A stretch of 5,388 nt of DNA from Nostoc cf. edaphicum LEGE 07299 (GTDB lineage: Bacteria > Cyanobacteriota > Cyanobacteriia > Cyanobacteriales > Nostocaceae). Shown piece by piece: positions 1 to 5,206 of this stretch. The DNA lies in the NCBI RefSeq assembly GCF_015207245.1, contig NZ_JADEXF010000311.1:1-5388 (forward strand). The letters are read 5' to 3'. The notes below the pieces were generated by a model that worked only from the letters and a program-made list of their open reading frames with translations, was not told the DNA's origin and searched no databases. Within the stretch, counting starts at the first letter, position 1; every line of letters starts with the position of its first letter. Both the position numbers and the translations under genes were made by a program.

Positions 1-218
1 CGACTAGCCATTTTTGAGTATCCCAAAACCCGCCTTGACCAGTTGCCCATCGCTGGATACCAAAACTCTCACCATTAGATAAGTGAGTATCGATACTGGC
101 TAGACCCCCATCATTGAAGACGTTGACTAAATCATCTTTCCCATCTGCGTTAAAATCGCCGACTAGCCATTTTTGAGTATCCCAGAACCCGCCTTGCCCA
201 GTTGCCCATCGCTGGATA
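1..218 (-). repeat. 159-nt in-frame tandem repeat in the metalloprotease C-terminal region
   Basis: Positions 1-58 and 160-217 differ at only about two bases, with an exact offset of 159 nt (53 codons). In the protein the repeat runs I368-G420 and restarts at I421, with both copies reading IQRWATGQGGFWDTQKWLV. Each unit should form one blade of an FG-GAP/VCBS-like beta-propeller carrying a calcium-loop motif. Only 1.4 units are visible, so the total copy number is unknown. The near-identity in DNA, including third codon positions, suggests recent duplication or gene conversion. Confidence 0.9.
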
Positions 219-1318
219 TTAAAAAAGTTTACACTACCACTGATAAAGTACTGCCCTAAACTGCCGTAATCCGTGTAGCCAGTTAAAAGAGGATTTTCTT
301 TTCCTATACCATCAATTTTGAGGTAATAATTTCCAGCAGCGACATTTGTTTCAATACTTGCAGATAGTAAATCTGTTGAATTGGACGATGCAATTAAGGT
401 ACCAGCAGAATTGTATAGCTCTGCCAAAATGTCTAAGTTTGGCCCTCGACTAAAAGGATTCACTATCAAGCTAATCAGACCAGTACCTGTGACAAAACTA
501 TAAAAATCTACATCTGTATTGCGCTCAATAATGCCACTACCACTGATAGACGTACTAGAAATGTTTAGTGGCTTTGCTGTCGCAATTGTATCACCAGAAT
601 CATCGGCTCGGTAGGTGAACCCATTTTTAGTGATAATAATTTGCAAATCATCCTCAGTATTGTTAGCAGAAGCATACTCGCCTTTACTCCACTGGAGTAG
701 CTCCTGGTAATACCCCGATCCCATGAGCGATGCCCAGCCAGTCTCTCCACTACCATGTCCTTGGTAGTATTCTTCAGCGGGGGTTATTCGTCCATCATGC
801 TCGAGTCCCAGCGTATGACCTACTTCATGAGAGATAAGATAAGCCGTATACTTCTCATTACCTATCGTATCTTTAGCAAAAACAAAGGCAGGAGTATCAC
901 TATTCCAGTTGAAAGAACCAACATAGGCGACCCCTCCGGCTTCTTCACCATACCAATCGTAAGTGCTACCGCCGATCGCAACACGCACCCCCCAGCGAGT
1001 ATCATCACTCCCACTTTTAATCAGATCGTTAATATCTGCTGGAGCCTGCGTTGTGACATTAACATTAAATGGGCTGAAATCCTCAGCGACACGCTGCCAG
1101 ATATACTGAATTGTTTCAAGTTCAGCCGAGCTAAAGGATGCTGTATTGCCATCGAAGTCGAAGGCAGGGGTGATAATGTTAGCCGGACGTTCACTTGTGT
1201 TCCAGGAAGTACCAAAGGTGATATTGCCGTCGAAATCTAAATAAATTGTCTGATTAGCTCCTAGTAAGCTGTTGAGGAAGAAAGTTTTAGACAGGTCTAA
1301 AGAAGCTGATACTGACAT
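1..1318 (-). CDS. Metzincin-type zinc metalloprotease with PPC-like domain and FG-GAP/VCBS-type repeats (3' end beyond window)
   Basis: This frame is open from an ATG at 1318 to the left edge, giving 439 codons with no stop, so the C-terminus is missing. Residues about 20-215 form the protease domain. Zinc ligands are H164, H168 and H174 in HEVGHTLGLEHD, with catalytic E165. D175 follows the third His, as in adamalysin/reprolysin-like metzincins, and M199 in ASLMGSG is a likely Met-turn. Residues about 240-362 resemble a bacterial pre-peptidase C-terminal (PPC) beta domain (DVDFYSF, NYYLKIDG, GSLGQYFISG). From residue 368 a 53-residue repeat starts, with a calcium-loop motif DFNADGKDD at 388-396; the second copy is cut by the window edge. 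There is no N-terminal signal peptide, so export may use a C-terminal type I signal outside the window (inference). The start is well supported: an in-frame TGA lies at 1325-1327 and AAGGA sits 9 nt upstream. Substrate is unknown. Family assignment rests on motifs only. Confidence 0.88.
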   Translation of the reverse strand, partial: MSVSASLDLSKTFFLNSLLGANQTIYLDFDGNITFGTSWNTSERPANIITPAFDFDGNTASFSSAELETIQYIWQRVAEDFSPFNVNVTTQAPADINDLIKSGSDDTRWGVRVAIGGSTYDWYGEEAGGVAYVGSFNWNSDTPAFVFAKDTIGNEKYTAYLISHEVGHTLGLEHDGRITPAEEYYQGHGSGETGWASLMGSGYYQELLQWSKGEYASANNTEDDLQIIITKNGFTYRADDSGDTIATAKPLNISSTSISGSGIIERNTDVDFYSFVTGTGLISLIVNPFSRGPNLDILAELYNSAGTLIASSNSTDLLSASIETNVAAGNYYLKIDGIGKENPLLTGYTDYGSLGQYFISGSVNFFNIQRWATGQGGFWDTQKWLVGDFNADGKDDLVNVFNDGGLASIDTHLSNGESFGIQRWATGQGGFWDTQKWLV

Positions 1319-1327
1319 ATAATTTCA

Positions 1328-1332
1328 TCCTT
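1328..1332 (-). promoter_or_regulatory. Ribosome binding site of the metalloprotease gene
   Basis: On the minus strand AAGGA lies 9 nt before the ATG at 1318. It falls partly in the 6-nt loop of a small potential hairpin whose 6-bp arms are 1323-1328 and 1335-1340 (TTTCAT/ATGAAA), so access could in principle be modulated. With the upstream in-frame stop it fixes the start. Confidence 0.7.
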
Positions 1333-1354
1333 AAATGAAACCTTTATTATTTAT

Positions 1355-1431
1355 CAGTATCAAGCAGATAACTTTACGTACTTTCCTATGCAATCTTTAC
1401 AAAAAGTTAGAATCTGCTCGCACCGATACTG
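1355..1431. repeat. 77-nt imperfect inverted repeat between the metalloprotease gene and crtD
   Basis: Three collinear complementary blocks can be paired: CAGTATC (1355-1361) with GATACTG (1425-1431), AGCAGAT (1363-1369) with ATCTGCT (1412-1418), and AACTTT (1370-1375) with AAAGTT (1403-1408). That is 20 base pairs, with asymmetric bulges of 1 against 6 nt and 0 against 3 nt and a 27-nt loop. No T-run follows on either strand, so it is not an intrinsic terminator. It could be a folded 5' leader of the protease mRNA, a regulatory dyad, or a decayed small mobile element. The pairing is seen directly; the role is unknown. Confidence 0.55.
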
Positions 1432-1473
1432 GAAATATTTGCATGGGCACGGATGGCGCAGAGAAGGTAAAAT

Positions 1474-1479
1474 TATAAT
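1474..1479 (+). promoter_or_regulatory. Possible -10 element (TATAAT) for crtD
   Basis: A perfect TATAAT hexamer lies 33 nt before the crtD start, which would give a leader of roughly 25-30 nt. No recognisable -35 hexamer is found 16-18 nt upstream, where the sequence reads around GGATGG. The surroundings are AT-rich, so a chance match is quite possible. Confidence 0.3.
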
Positions 1480-1512
1480 TAAAAATGTTAAGAATTTTAA
1501 ATAAACTAATCA

Positions 1513-3021
1513 ATGTCCAGCATTTCTCTTGACAAAAGTAACTCTCATGTCGTGGTTATTGGTGCGGGAATAGGTGGACTGACTGCTGGAGCATTATTAG
1601 CTCATAGAGGTTACAGCGTCTTAATTTTGGATCAAGCACTCGTACCAGGAGGCTGTGCTTCAACATTTAAACGCCAGGGATTTACCTTTGATGTGGGAGC
1701 AACTCAGGTGGCGGGGTTGGAACCAGGGGGAATTCACCACCGGATTTTCTCAGAATTGTCAATAGATTTGCCACAAGCAACGCCTTGTGATCCTGCTTGT
1801 GCGGTCTATTTACCTGGGGAAAGCACACCGATTAATGTCTGGCGCGACCAAGAGAAGTGGCAAGAGGAACGACAAAAACAGTTTCCCGGTAGCGAACCGT
1901 TCTGGCAGTTGATGGCAACTTTGTTTGATGCCAGTTGGGAATTTCAAGGACGCGACCCGGTACTACCACCGCGTAATTTATGGGATTTGTGGCAGCTAAC
2001 TCAGGCGGTGCGTCCCAGTACATTAATTACCGTACCCTTCACTTTGTTTACGGTAGGAGATGCTTTACGGTTATGTGGATTGGGAAATGACCGACGACTG
2101 AGAACTTTTTTAGATTTGCAACTAAAGCTATACTCCCAGGTGGATGCAGAGAACACAGCATTACTTTATGCTGCAACAGCATTGAGTGTATCCCAACTGC
2201 CCCAAGGATTGTTTCACCTCCAGGGAAGTATGCAAGTATTAAGCGATCGCCTGGTACAATCCTTAGAAAGAGATGGCGGCAAATTGTTGATGCGCCACAC
2301 TGTAGAACAAATCAAAGTAGAAAACGGCAAAGCTACTGCTGTAGTGATTAGAAATCAGAAAACTGGCGAAGTCTGGACAGAAGCCGCCGACCACATAGTT
2401 AGCAATGTCACCGTGCAAAACTTGGTGCAGTTATTGGGAGAACAAGCGCCATCTGGATATAAAAACAGGGTGGAAAAACTACCTCAAGCATCGGGTGCTT
2501 TTGTGGTGTATTTGGGTGTAGATGCCAGTGCGATTCCGCCTGAATGCTCTCCCCACCTGCAATTTCTGTATGATGTCAATGGCCCCATTGGCGAGAATAA
2601 TTCCCTGTTTGTTTCCGTCAGTCATCCTGGAGATGGCCGCGCACCAGAGGGGAAAGCGACAATTATTGCCTCTTCATTTGTCGATCCTGCACAGTGGTGG
2701 CAGACTGAAGATTATGAAGGACTAAAAGAAAAGTTTACCCAAGAAGCGATCGCTCGTCTTGCCCAATACTTCTATCTCAAACCAGAAACGATTATTCATC
2801 AAGAAGCCGCAACACCCCGCACCTTTGCCCATTTCACAGCCCGCGATCGCGGTATAGTTGGCGGTATTGGTCAAAGGATTCCTACCTTTGGTCCCTTTGG
2901 GTTTGCCAATCGTACACCCATCCAGAATTTGTGGTTAGTTGGTGATTCCACCCATCCTGGCGAAGGTACTGCTGGGGTGAGTTATTCGGCGCTGACGGTA
3001 GTTAGGCAAATTGAGGCTTAA
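1513..3021 (+). CDS. crtD: C-3',4' carotenoid desaturase CrtD (CrtI/phytoene-desaturase-like FAD enzyme)
   Basis: This 502-aa flavoprotein belongs to the CrtI/CrtH/CrtD amine-oxidase-fold superfamily. The FAD dinucleotide-binding motif VIGAGIGGLTAG is at 15-26, with the acidic end of beta-2 at D40, followed by PGGCAS (45-50) and GFTFDVGATQVAG (56-68). A central HLQGSMQVLSDRL segment lies around 235-247, and the C-terminal FAD-contact motif LVGDSTHPGEGTAG is at 475-488. The length and the post-FAD segment fit cyanobacterial CrtD better than the carotene isomerase CrtH. Known CrtD introduces the 3',4' double bond in myxol/myxoxanthophyll synthesis, which in cyanobacteria also uses CruF and CruG; neither is in this window. 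In-frame TAA at 1507-1509 makes this ATG the first possible start, but no Shine-Dalgarno is evident. It is divergent from the protease gene and convergent with the methyltransferase, so it is probably transcribed alone. The CrtD versus other CrtI-like assignment rests on recalled family sequence. Confidence 0.85.
   Translation: MSSISLDKSNSHVVVIGAGIGGLTAGALLAHRGYSVLILDQALVPGGCASTFKRQGFTFDVGATQVAGLEPGGIHHRIFSELSIDLPQATPCDPACAVYLPGESTPINVWRDQEKWQEERQKQFPGSEPFWQLMATLFDASWEFQGRDPVLPPRNLWDLWQLTQAVRPSTLITVPFTLFTVGDALRLCGLGNDRRLRTFLDLQLKLYSQVDAENTALLYAATALSVSQLPQGLFHLQGSMQVLSDRLVQSLERDGGKLLMRHTVEQIKVENGKATAVVIRNQKTGEVWTEAADHIVSNVTVQNLVQLLGEQAPSGYKNRVEKLPQASGAFVVYLGVDASAIPPECSPHLQFLYDVNGPIGENNSLFVSVSHPGDGRAPEGKATIIASSFVDPAQWWQTEDYEGLKEKFTQEAIARLAQYFYLKPETIIHQEAATPRTFAHFTARDRGIVGGIGQRIPTFGPFGFANRTPIQNLWLVGDSTHPGEGTAGVSYSALTVVRQIEA
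2243..2250. repeat. HIP1 octamer GCGATCGC (first of four in the window)
   Basis: Exact copies of the palindrome GCGATCGC lie at 2243-2250, 2746-2753 and 2843-2850 within crtD, and at 4173-4180 within the saccharopine-dehydrogenase-like gene. Four in 5.4 kb is far above chance and is a hallmark of many cyanobacterial genomes. It supports the taxonomic reading, not a local function. Confidence 0.9.
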
Positions 3022-3039
3022 AAATTAGATGCGCTTGTG

Positions 3040-3777
3040 CTATCGAGGCTTGCGTGCTGCGAATATCAAAAACAGAGGAATACGCTTTCGTCGCTCATAG
3101 ATTTGCACGTCTTGAAAGTGTTCGCGTTGCGGACACGCTTCACGCAAATCCTCAATGATAAATCCAGCTGCATTGAGGAGATGAAAATAGTTTTCCACCG
3201 TGCGGTGATACTTTTGCACCGTGCCGCCAAGCCAATTCGTAACTCGCAGTCCAGTCGTAAAATAGTTATCGACAATCCAATCTTGGCGGAGCGTGCCAGA
3301 AGTCCATCCAGCCTCAGAAGAAGTGATTACAGGATGCTCGACAGAAAAAACAAAGAGTCCCACAGGTGTGAGTGTGTGGAATATCTGGGTGCAAATTGGT
3401 ACTAAATCAGCGACATAATGCAGGGAGAGTCGCGCAATAACTAGATCAAATGCTGCCTGTGGATACATCCAGTTCTCAATTGTCTGCTCAATGATCTGAC
3501 CATCCGTATCAGCAAGTGTTTTGGTTGCGACGGCAGCCATCTTGTGTGAGCCTTCGATACCAGTGTAGCTCGCAGCGCCGCGATCGAGGAGTTCTCGCCC
3601 AATTGCCGCATCGCCACACCCCAAATCGAGGATATGTTTACCAGTAATGGGTCGAATCAGATCCATCATCACTGGCTTTTCAAGCGTATCGTTCGGTGTA
3701 TCTATACGTTGACGACGGCGCATATAGGTTGCAAAAACCGCCTCATCATCATAGAAATTTGGGCCCGTCTGCTCCAT
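3040..3777 (-). CDS. Class I SAM-dependent methyltransferase, substrate unknown
   Basis: With the start at 3777 the product is 245 aa, a normal size for a stand-alone Methyltransf_11-type enzyme. SAM motif I HILDLGCGDAAIG is at about 48-60, and the acidic residue ending beta-2 is E75 in GIEGS. FDLVIARLSLHYV (110-122) matches the motif II/III region, and FSVEHPVITS (144-153) and TNWLG are typical of a small-molecule methyltransferase subfamily. The frame stays open to an ATG at 3819, but AAAGGA lies 9 nt before the internal ATG at 3777 and homologous N-termini usually begin close to the NFYDD motif, so 3777 is preferred. The stop (TAG) is 18 nt from the crtD stop, tail to tail, with no visible terminator between them. 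The stretch encoding REACPQREHF (about 3118-3144) is GC-rich with GCGT/ACGC half-palindromes and may be a small repeat absorbed into the frame. Nothing here identifies the substrate. Confidence 0.88.
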   Translation of the reverse strand: MEQTGPNFYDDEAVFATYMRRRQRIDTPNDTLEKPVMMDLIRPITGKHILDLGCGDAAIGRELLDRGAASYTGIEGSHKMAAVATKTLADTDGQIIEQTIENWMYPQAAFDLVIARLSLHYVADLVPICTQIFHTLTPVGLFVFSVEHPVITSSEAGWTSGTLRQDWIVDNYFTTGLRVTNWLGGTVQKYHRTVENYFHLLNAAGFIIEDLREACPQREHFQDVQIYERRKRIPLFLIFAARKPR

Positions 3778-3786
3778 ACGTGCTGT

Positions 3787-3792
3787 TCCTTT
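3787..3792 (-). promoter_or_regulatory. Ribosome binding site that decides the methyltransferase start
   Basis: On the minus strand AAAGGA is placed 9 nt before the ATG at 3777. The alternative in-frame ATGs at 3819 and 3810 have no purine-rich site ahead of them. The longer reading would add 14 residues (MPIMSSAYCKGTAR) that do not resemble the start of this family. Confidence 0.7.
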
Positions 3793-3882
3793 GCAGTACG
3801 CTGATGACATTATTGGCATATTAGCAGATCAACAATGAATACAGGTTAGTACGGGGAGCAATTTAACTGTAATCGAAAACTC

Positions 3883-3901
3883 TGCCTTGATTGTAAAGGC
3901 A
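3883..3901. other. Small dyad TGCCTT-N7-AAGGCA in the divergent intergenic region
   Basis: The perfect 6-bp inverted repeat TGCCTT (3883-3888) and AAGGCA (3896-3901) is separated by GATTGTA. It overlaps the candidate -35 of the downstream gene, the placement expected of an operator for a dimeric repressor. No known regulator consensus was recognised. A chance dyad of this size in AT-rich DNA cannot be excluded. Confidence 0.35.
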
Positions 3902-3916
3902 AGTCATACTTATAAC
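3887..3916 (+). promoter_or_regulatory. Candidate sigma70-type promoter of the saccharopine-dehydrogenase-like gene
   Basis: The -35 candidate TTGATT (3887-3892) and the -10 candidate TATAAC (3911-3916) are separated by 18 bp. They match consensus at 4/6 and 5/6 positions. Transcription would begin near 3923, leaving a leader of about 50 nt before the ATG at 3975. No equally good promoter was found on the minus strand for the methyltransferase in this 197-nt gap. Confidence 0.45.
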
Positions 3917-3967
3917 CGATGGCAAACAGGACACAAAACTGATGAAATAAGGTTAGTGTTGCGAATC

Positions 3968-3972
3968 TGGAG
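3968..3972 (+). promoter_or_regulatory. Closely spaced Shine-Dalgarno (TGGAG) before the saccharopine-dehydrogenase-like gene
   Basis: TGGAG ends only 2 nt before the ATG at 3975, shorter than the usual 5-9 nt, so translation may be inefficient. An in-frame TAG at 3954-3956 and the Rossmann motif starting at residue 5 leave no credible alternative start. Confidence 0.45.
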
Positions 3973-3974
3973 TA

Positions 3975-5081
3975 ATGACAGACAGCGTTTTAATTCTAGG
4001 TGGACGAGGGCGGATTGGTAGCAGTGTTGCTCAGGATCTCGCTACCCATACGCAGGCTCAAATTACCATTACTGGACGTTCTGCGGAGTTTGGGAAGGCT
4101 GTTAGCTTGTCTTCGGGAGGACAAGTGCAGTTTTTGGTGTTGGACTTGGCAGAAGTTGACAAGTTGCGAGATGCGATCGCAAACTCTAACTTAGTCATCC
4201 ATTGTGCTGGGCCATTTCACTATCGAGATACTAATGTTCTCGAAACCTGTATTGCTCAGGGCGTTAACTATGTAGATGTCAGTGACCATCGTTCTTATAC
4301 CAGCAAAGCTCTCAATTTTAGTGAACAGGCTGCTGCTGCTGGTGTAACAGCAATTATTAATACTGGTATTTTTCCTGGTATTTCTAACAGCATGGTGCGT
4401 CAAGGTGTTGAACAATTTGATAAACCAGAAAAGATCCATTTAAGTTATTTAGTTTCCGGTTCTGGCGGTGCTGGCATTACAGTGATGCGGACAACTTTTC
4501 TTGGGTTGCAGTATCCTTTTGAGACTTGGATAGATGGAAAATGGAAGATAATCAAGCCTTATAGTGAAAGAGAATTAATTGATTTTCCACCTCCCTATGG
4601 ACGCACAGGAGTTTACTGGTTTGATATGCCAGAAACCTTTACACTGCCCCATGCATTCCCATCAGTGAAAACTGTAATTACTAAGTTTGGTTCCGTTCCA
4701 GATTTTTATAATCATCTAACTTGGATTGCGGCACACGTTTTTCCCAAGTGGTTAATGCAGCGTCGTTACATGATTGAATTTCTGTCTCATGTCAGCCATT
4801 CAATGACAGATGTCACTAATAATTTTAGTGGAATTGGAGTAGCAGTTCGTTCTGAGGTTACAGGGCAGAAAAATGATGAAACAGCCGTTTATTGCTCAAC
4901 TGTAGTGCATGAAAATACAGCTGTAGCTTCTGGTTGTGGCACAGGTAGTATTGCCCAATTATTGCTAGAAGGTAAACTCAAAAAACCCGGAGTTTTTCCT
5001 GTAGAAGAAGCATTACCAACAAATTTATTTGAAGAGGTAATGCAAAGCCGAGGAATTAAAATTAATCACAGTTGGTCATAA
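3975..5081 (+). CDS. Saccharopine-dehydrogenase-like NAD(P)-dependent oxidoreductase, substrate unknown
   Basis: The 368-aa product opens directly with a Rossmann fold: VLILGGRGRIGSSVAQ (5-20) carries the GGxGxxG nucleotide loop, and R35 in TGRS at the end of beta-2 suggests NADP preference. LVIHCAGPFHYRD, GVNYVDVSDHRSYT and IINTGIFPGISNS follow in the order typical of the saccharopine dehydrogenase NADP-binding family (Sacchrp_dh_NADP). The C-terminal half is less conserved and not recognised further. The superfamily includes lysine-pathway saccharopine dehydrogenases, carboxynorspermidine dehydrogenases and many uncharacterised oxidoreductases. Cyanobacteria generally make lysine through diaminopimelate, so true saccharopine dehydrogenase activity is unlikely. 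The start follows an in-frame TAG at 3954-3956. The gene is divergent from the methyltransferase and appears to be transcribed alone. Its TAA (5079-5081) lies inside a 10-bp direct repeat flanking a downstream MITE, yet the reading frame appears intact. Confidence 0.87.
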   Translation: MTDSVLILGGRGRIGSSVAQDLATHTQAQITITGRSAEFGKAVSLSSGGQVQFLVLDLAEVDKLRDAIANSNLVIHCAGPFHYRDTNVLETCIAQGVNYVDVSDHRSYTSKALNFSEQAAAAGVTAIINTGIFPGISNSMVRQGVEQFDKPEKIHLSYLVSGSGGAGITVMRTTFLGLQYPFETWIDGKWKIIKPYSERELIDFPPPYGRTGVYWFDMPETFTLPHAFPSVKTVITKFGSVPDFYNHLTWIAAHVFPKWLMQRRYMIEFLSHVSHSMTDVTNNFSGIGVAVRSEVTGQKNDETAVYCSTVVHENTAVASGCGTGSIAQLLLEGKLKKPGVFPVEEALPTNLFEEVMQSRGIKINHSWS

Positions 5082-5083
5082 GT
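5074..5083. repeat. Left target-site duplication of the MITE (contains the stop codon of the upstream gene)
   Basis: GGTCATAAGT at 5074-5083 is identical to 5197-5206, and the two copies directly abut the ends of the inverted-repeat element. This copy carries the last sense codon TCA and the stop TAA of the upstream gene. Confidence 0.85.
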
Positions 5084-5196
5084 CAATACAGTTCAGTTAA
5101 GCATTTTTTCTCTTCTCTCTGTTTCCTCTGCGCCTCTGCGGTTCGTTAAAAAAGTTGACTTTGACAAAGAGTTTTAGCCTTAACTGAACCGTATTG
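5084..5196. mobile_element. MITE-like non-autonomous element, 113 bp
   Basis: The terminal inverted repeats are CAATACAGTTCAGTTAAG (5084-5101) and CTTAACTGAACCGTATTG (5179-5196), complementary at 17 of 18 positions, with the single mismatch at 5090/5190. Perfect 10-bp direct repeats abut both ends, the signature of transposition. The 77-bp core has no coding capacity. It holds a pyrimidine-rich plus-strand stretch, a tandem CCTCTGCG pair (5125-5140), and an A/T segment with two TTGAC copies. Mobilisation would need a transposase supplied in trans. A 10-bp duplication with TIRs of about 18 bp is compatible with an IS4-type transposase, but other families cannot be excluded. The element sits 2 nt after a stop codon, so it may affect 3' mRNA structure or transcription termination without altering the protein. 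Confidence 0.85.
5125..5140. repeat. Tandem CCTCTGCG pair in the MITE core
   Basis: Two exact copies of the octamer CCTCTGCG lie head to tail inside the pyrimidine-rich left half of the element. From recall, CCTCTGCG-type strings are frequent in intergenic DNA of Nostocales; I could not count them here. Confidence 0.6.
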
Positions 5197-5206
5197 GGTC
5201 ATAAGT
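5197..5206. repeat. Right target-site duplication of the MITE
   Basis: This is the second exact copy of GGTCATAAGT. Removing 5084-5206 restores a continuous TTGGTCATAAGT|GTCTATC junction, the presumed pre-insertion sequence. Confidence 0.85.

Noticed and set aside
755..1240. 161-codon plus-strand open frame
   Set aside because: It lies wholly opposite the metalloprotease coding sequence, whose frame has clear zinc-site and repeat motifs; the plus-strand product shows no recognisable domain.
1367..1381. NtcA-like GTA-N8-TAC site
   Set aside because: The closest string reads ATA-N8-TAC, lacking the required GTA, and no well-placed -10 accompanies it.
1513..3021. Carotene cis-trans isomerase CrtH as an alternative identity
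   Set aside because: The segments after the FAD motif (GATQVAGLEPGG and the following region) fit CrtD rather than the CrtH pattern I recall; a profile search would settle it.
3037..3405. 122-codon plus-strand open frame just after crtD
   Set aside because: It is antisense to the C-terminal part of the methyltransferase, has no ribosome binding site and no recognisable motif.
3778..3819. Extended methyltransferase start at 3819 (14 more residues)
   Set aside because: There is no Shine-Dalgarno before 3819 or 3810, while AAAGGA is well placed for the ATG at 3777.
1513..5081. Dedicated carotenoid-modification gene cluster (crtD, methyltransferase, oxidoreductase)
   Set aside because: The three genes alternate in orientation and are not co-transcribed, and the latter two carry no carotenoid-specific motifs; proximity alone is too weak.
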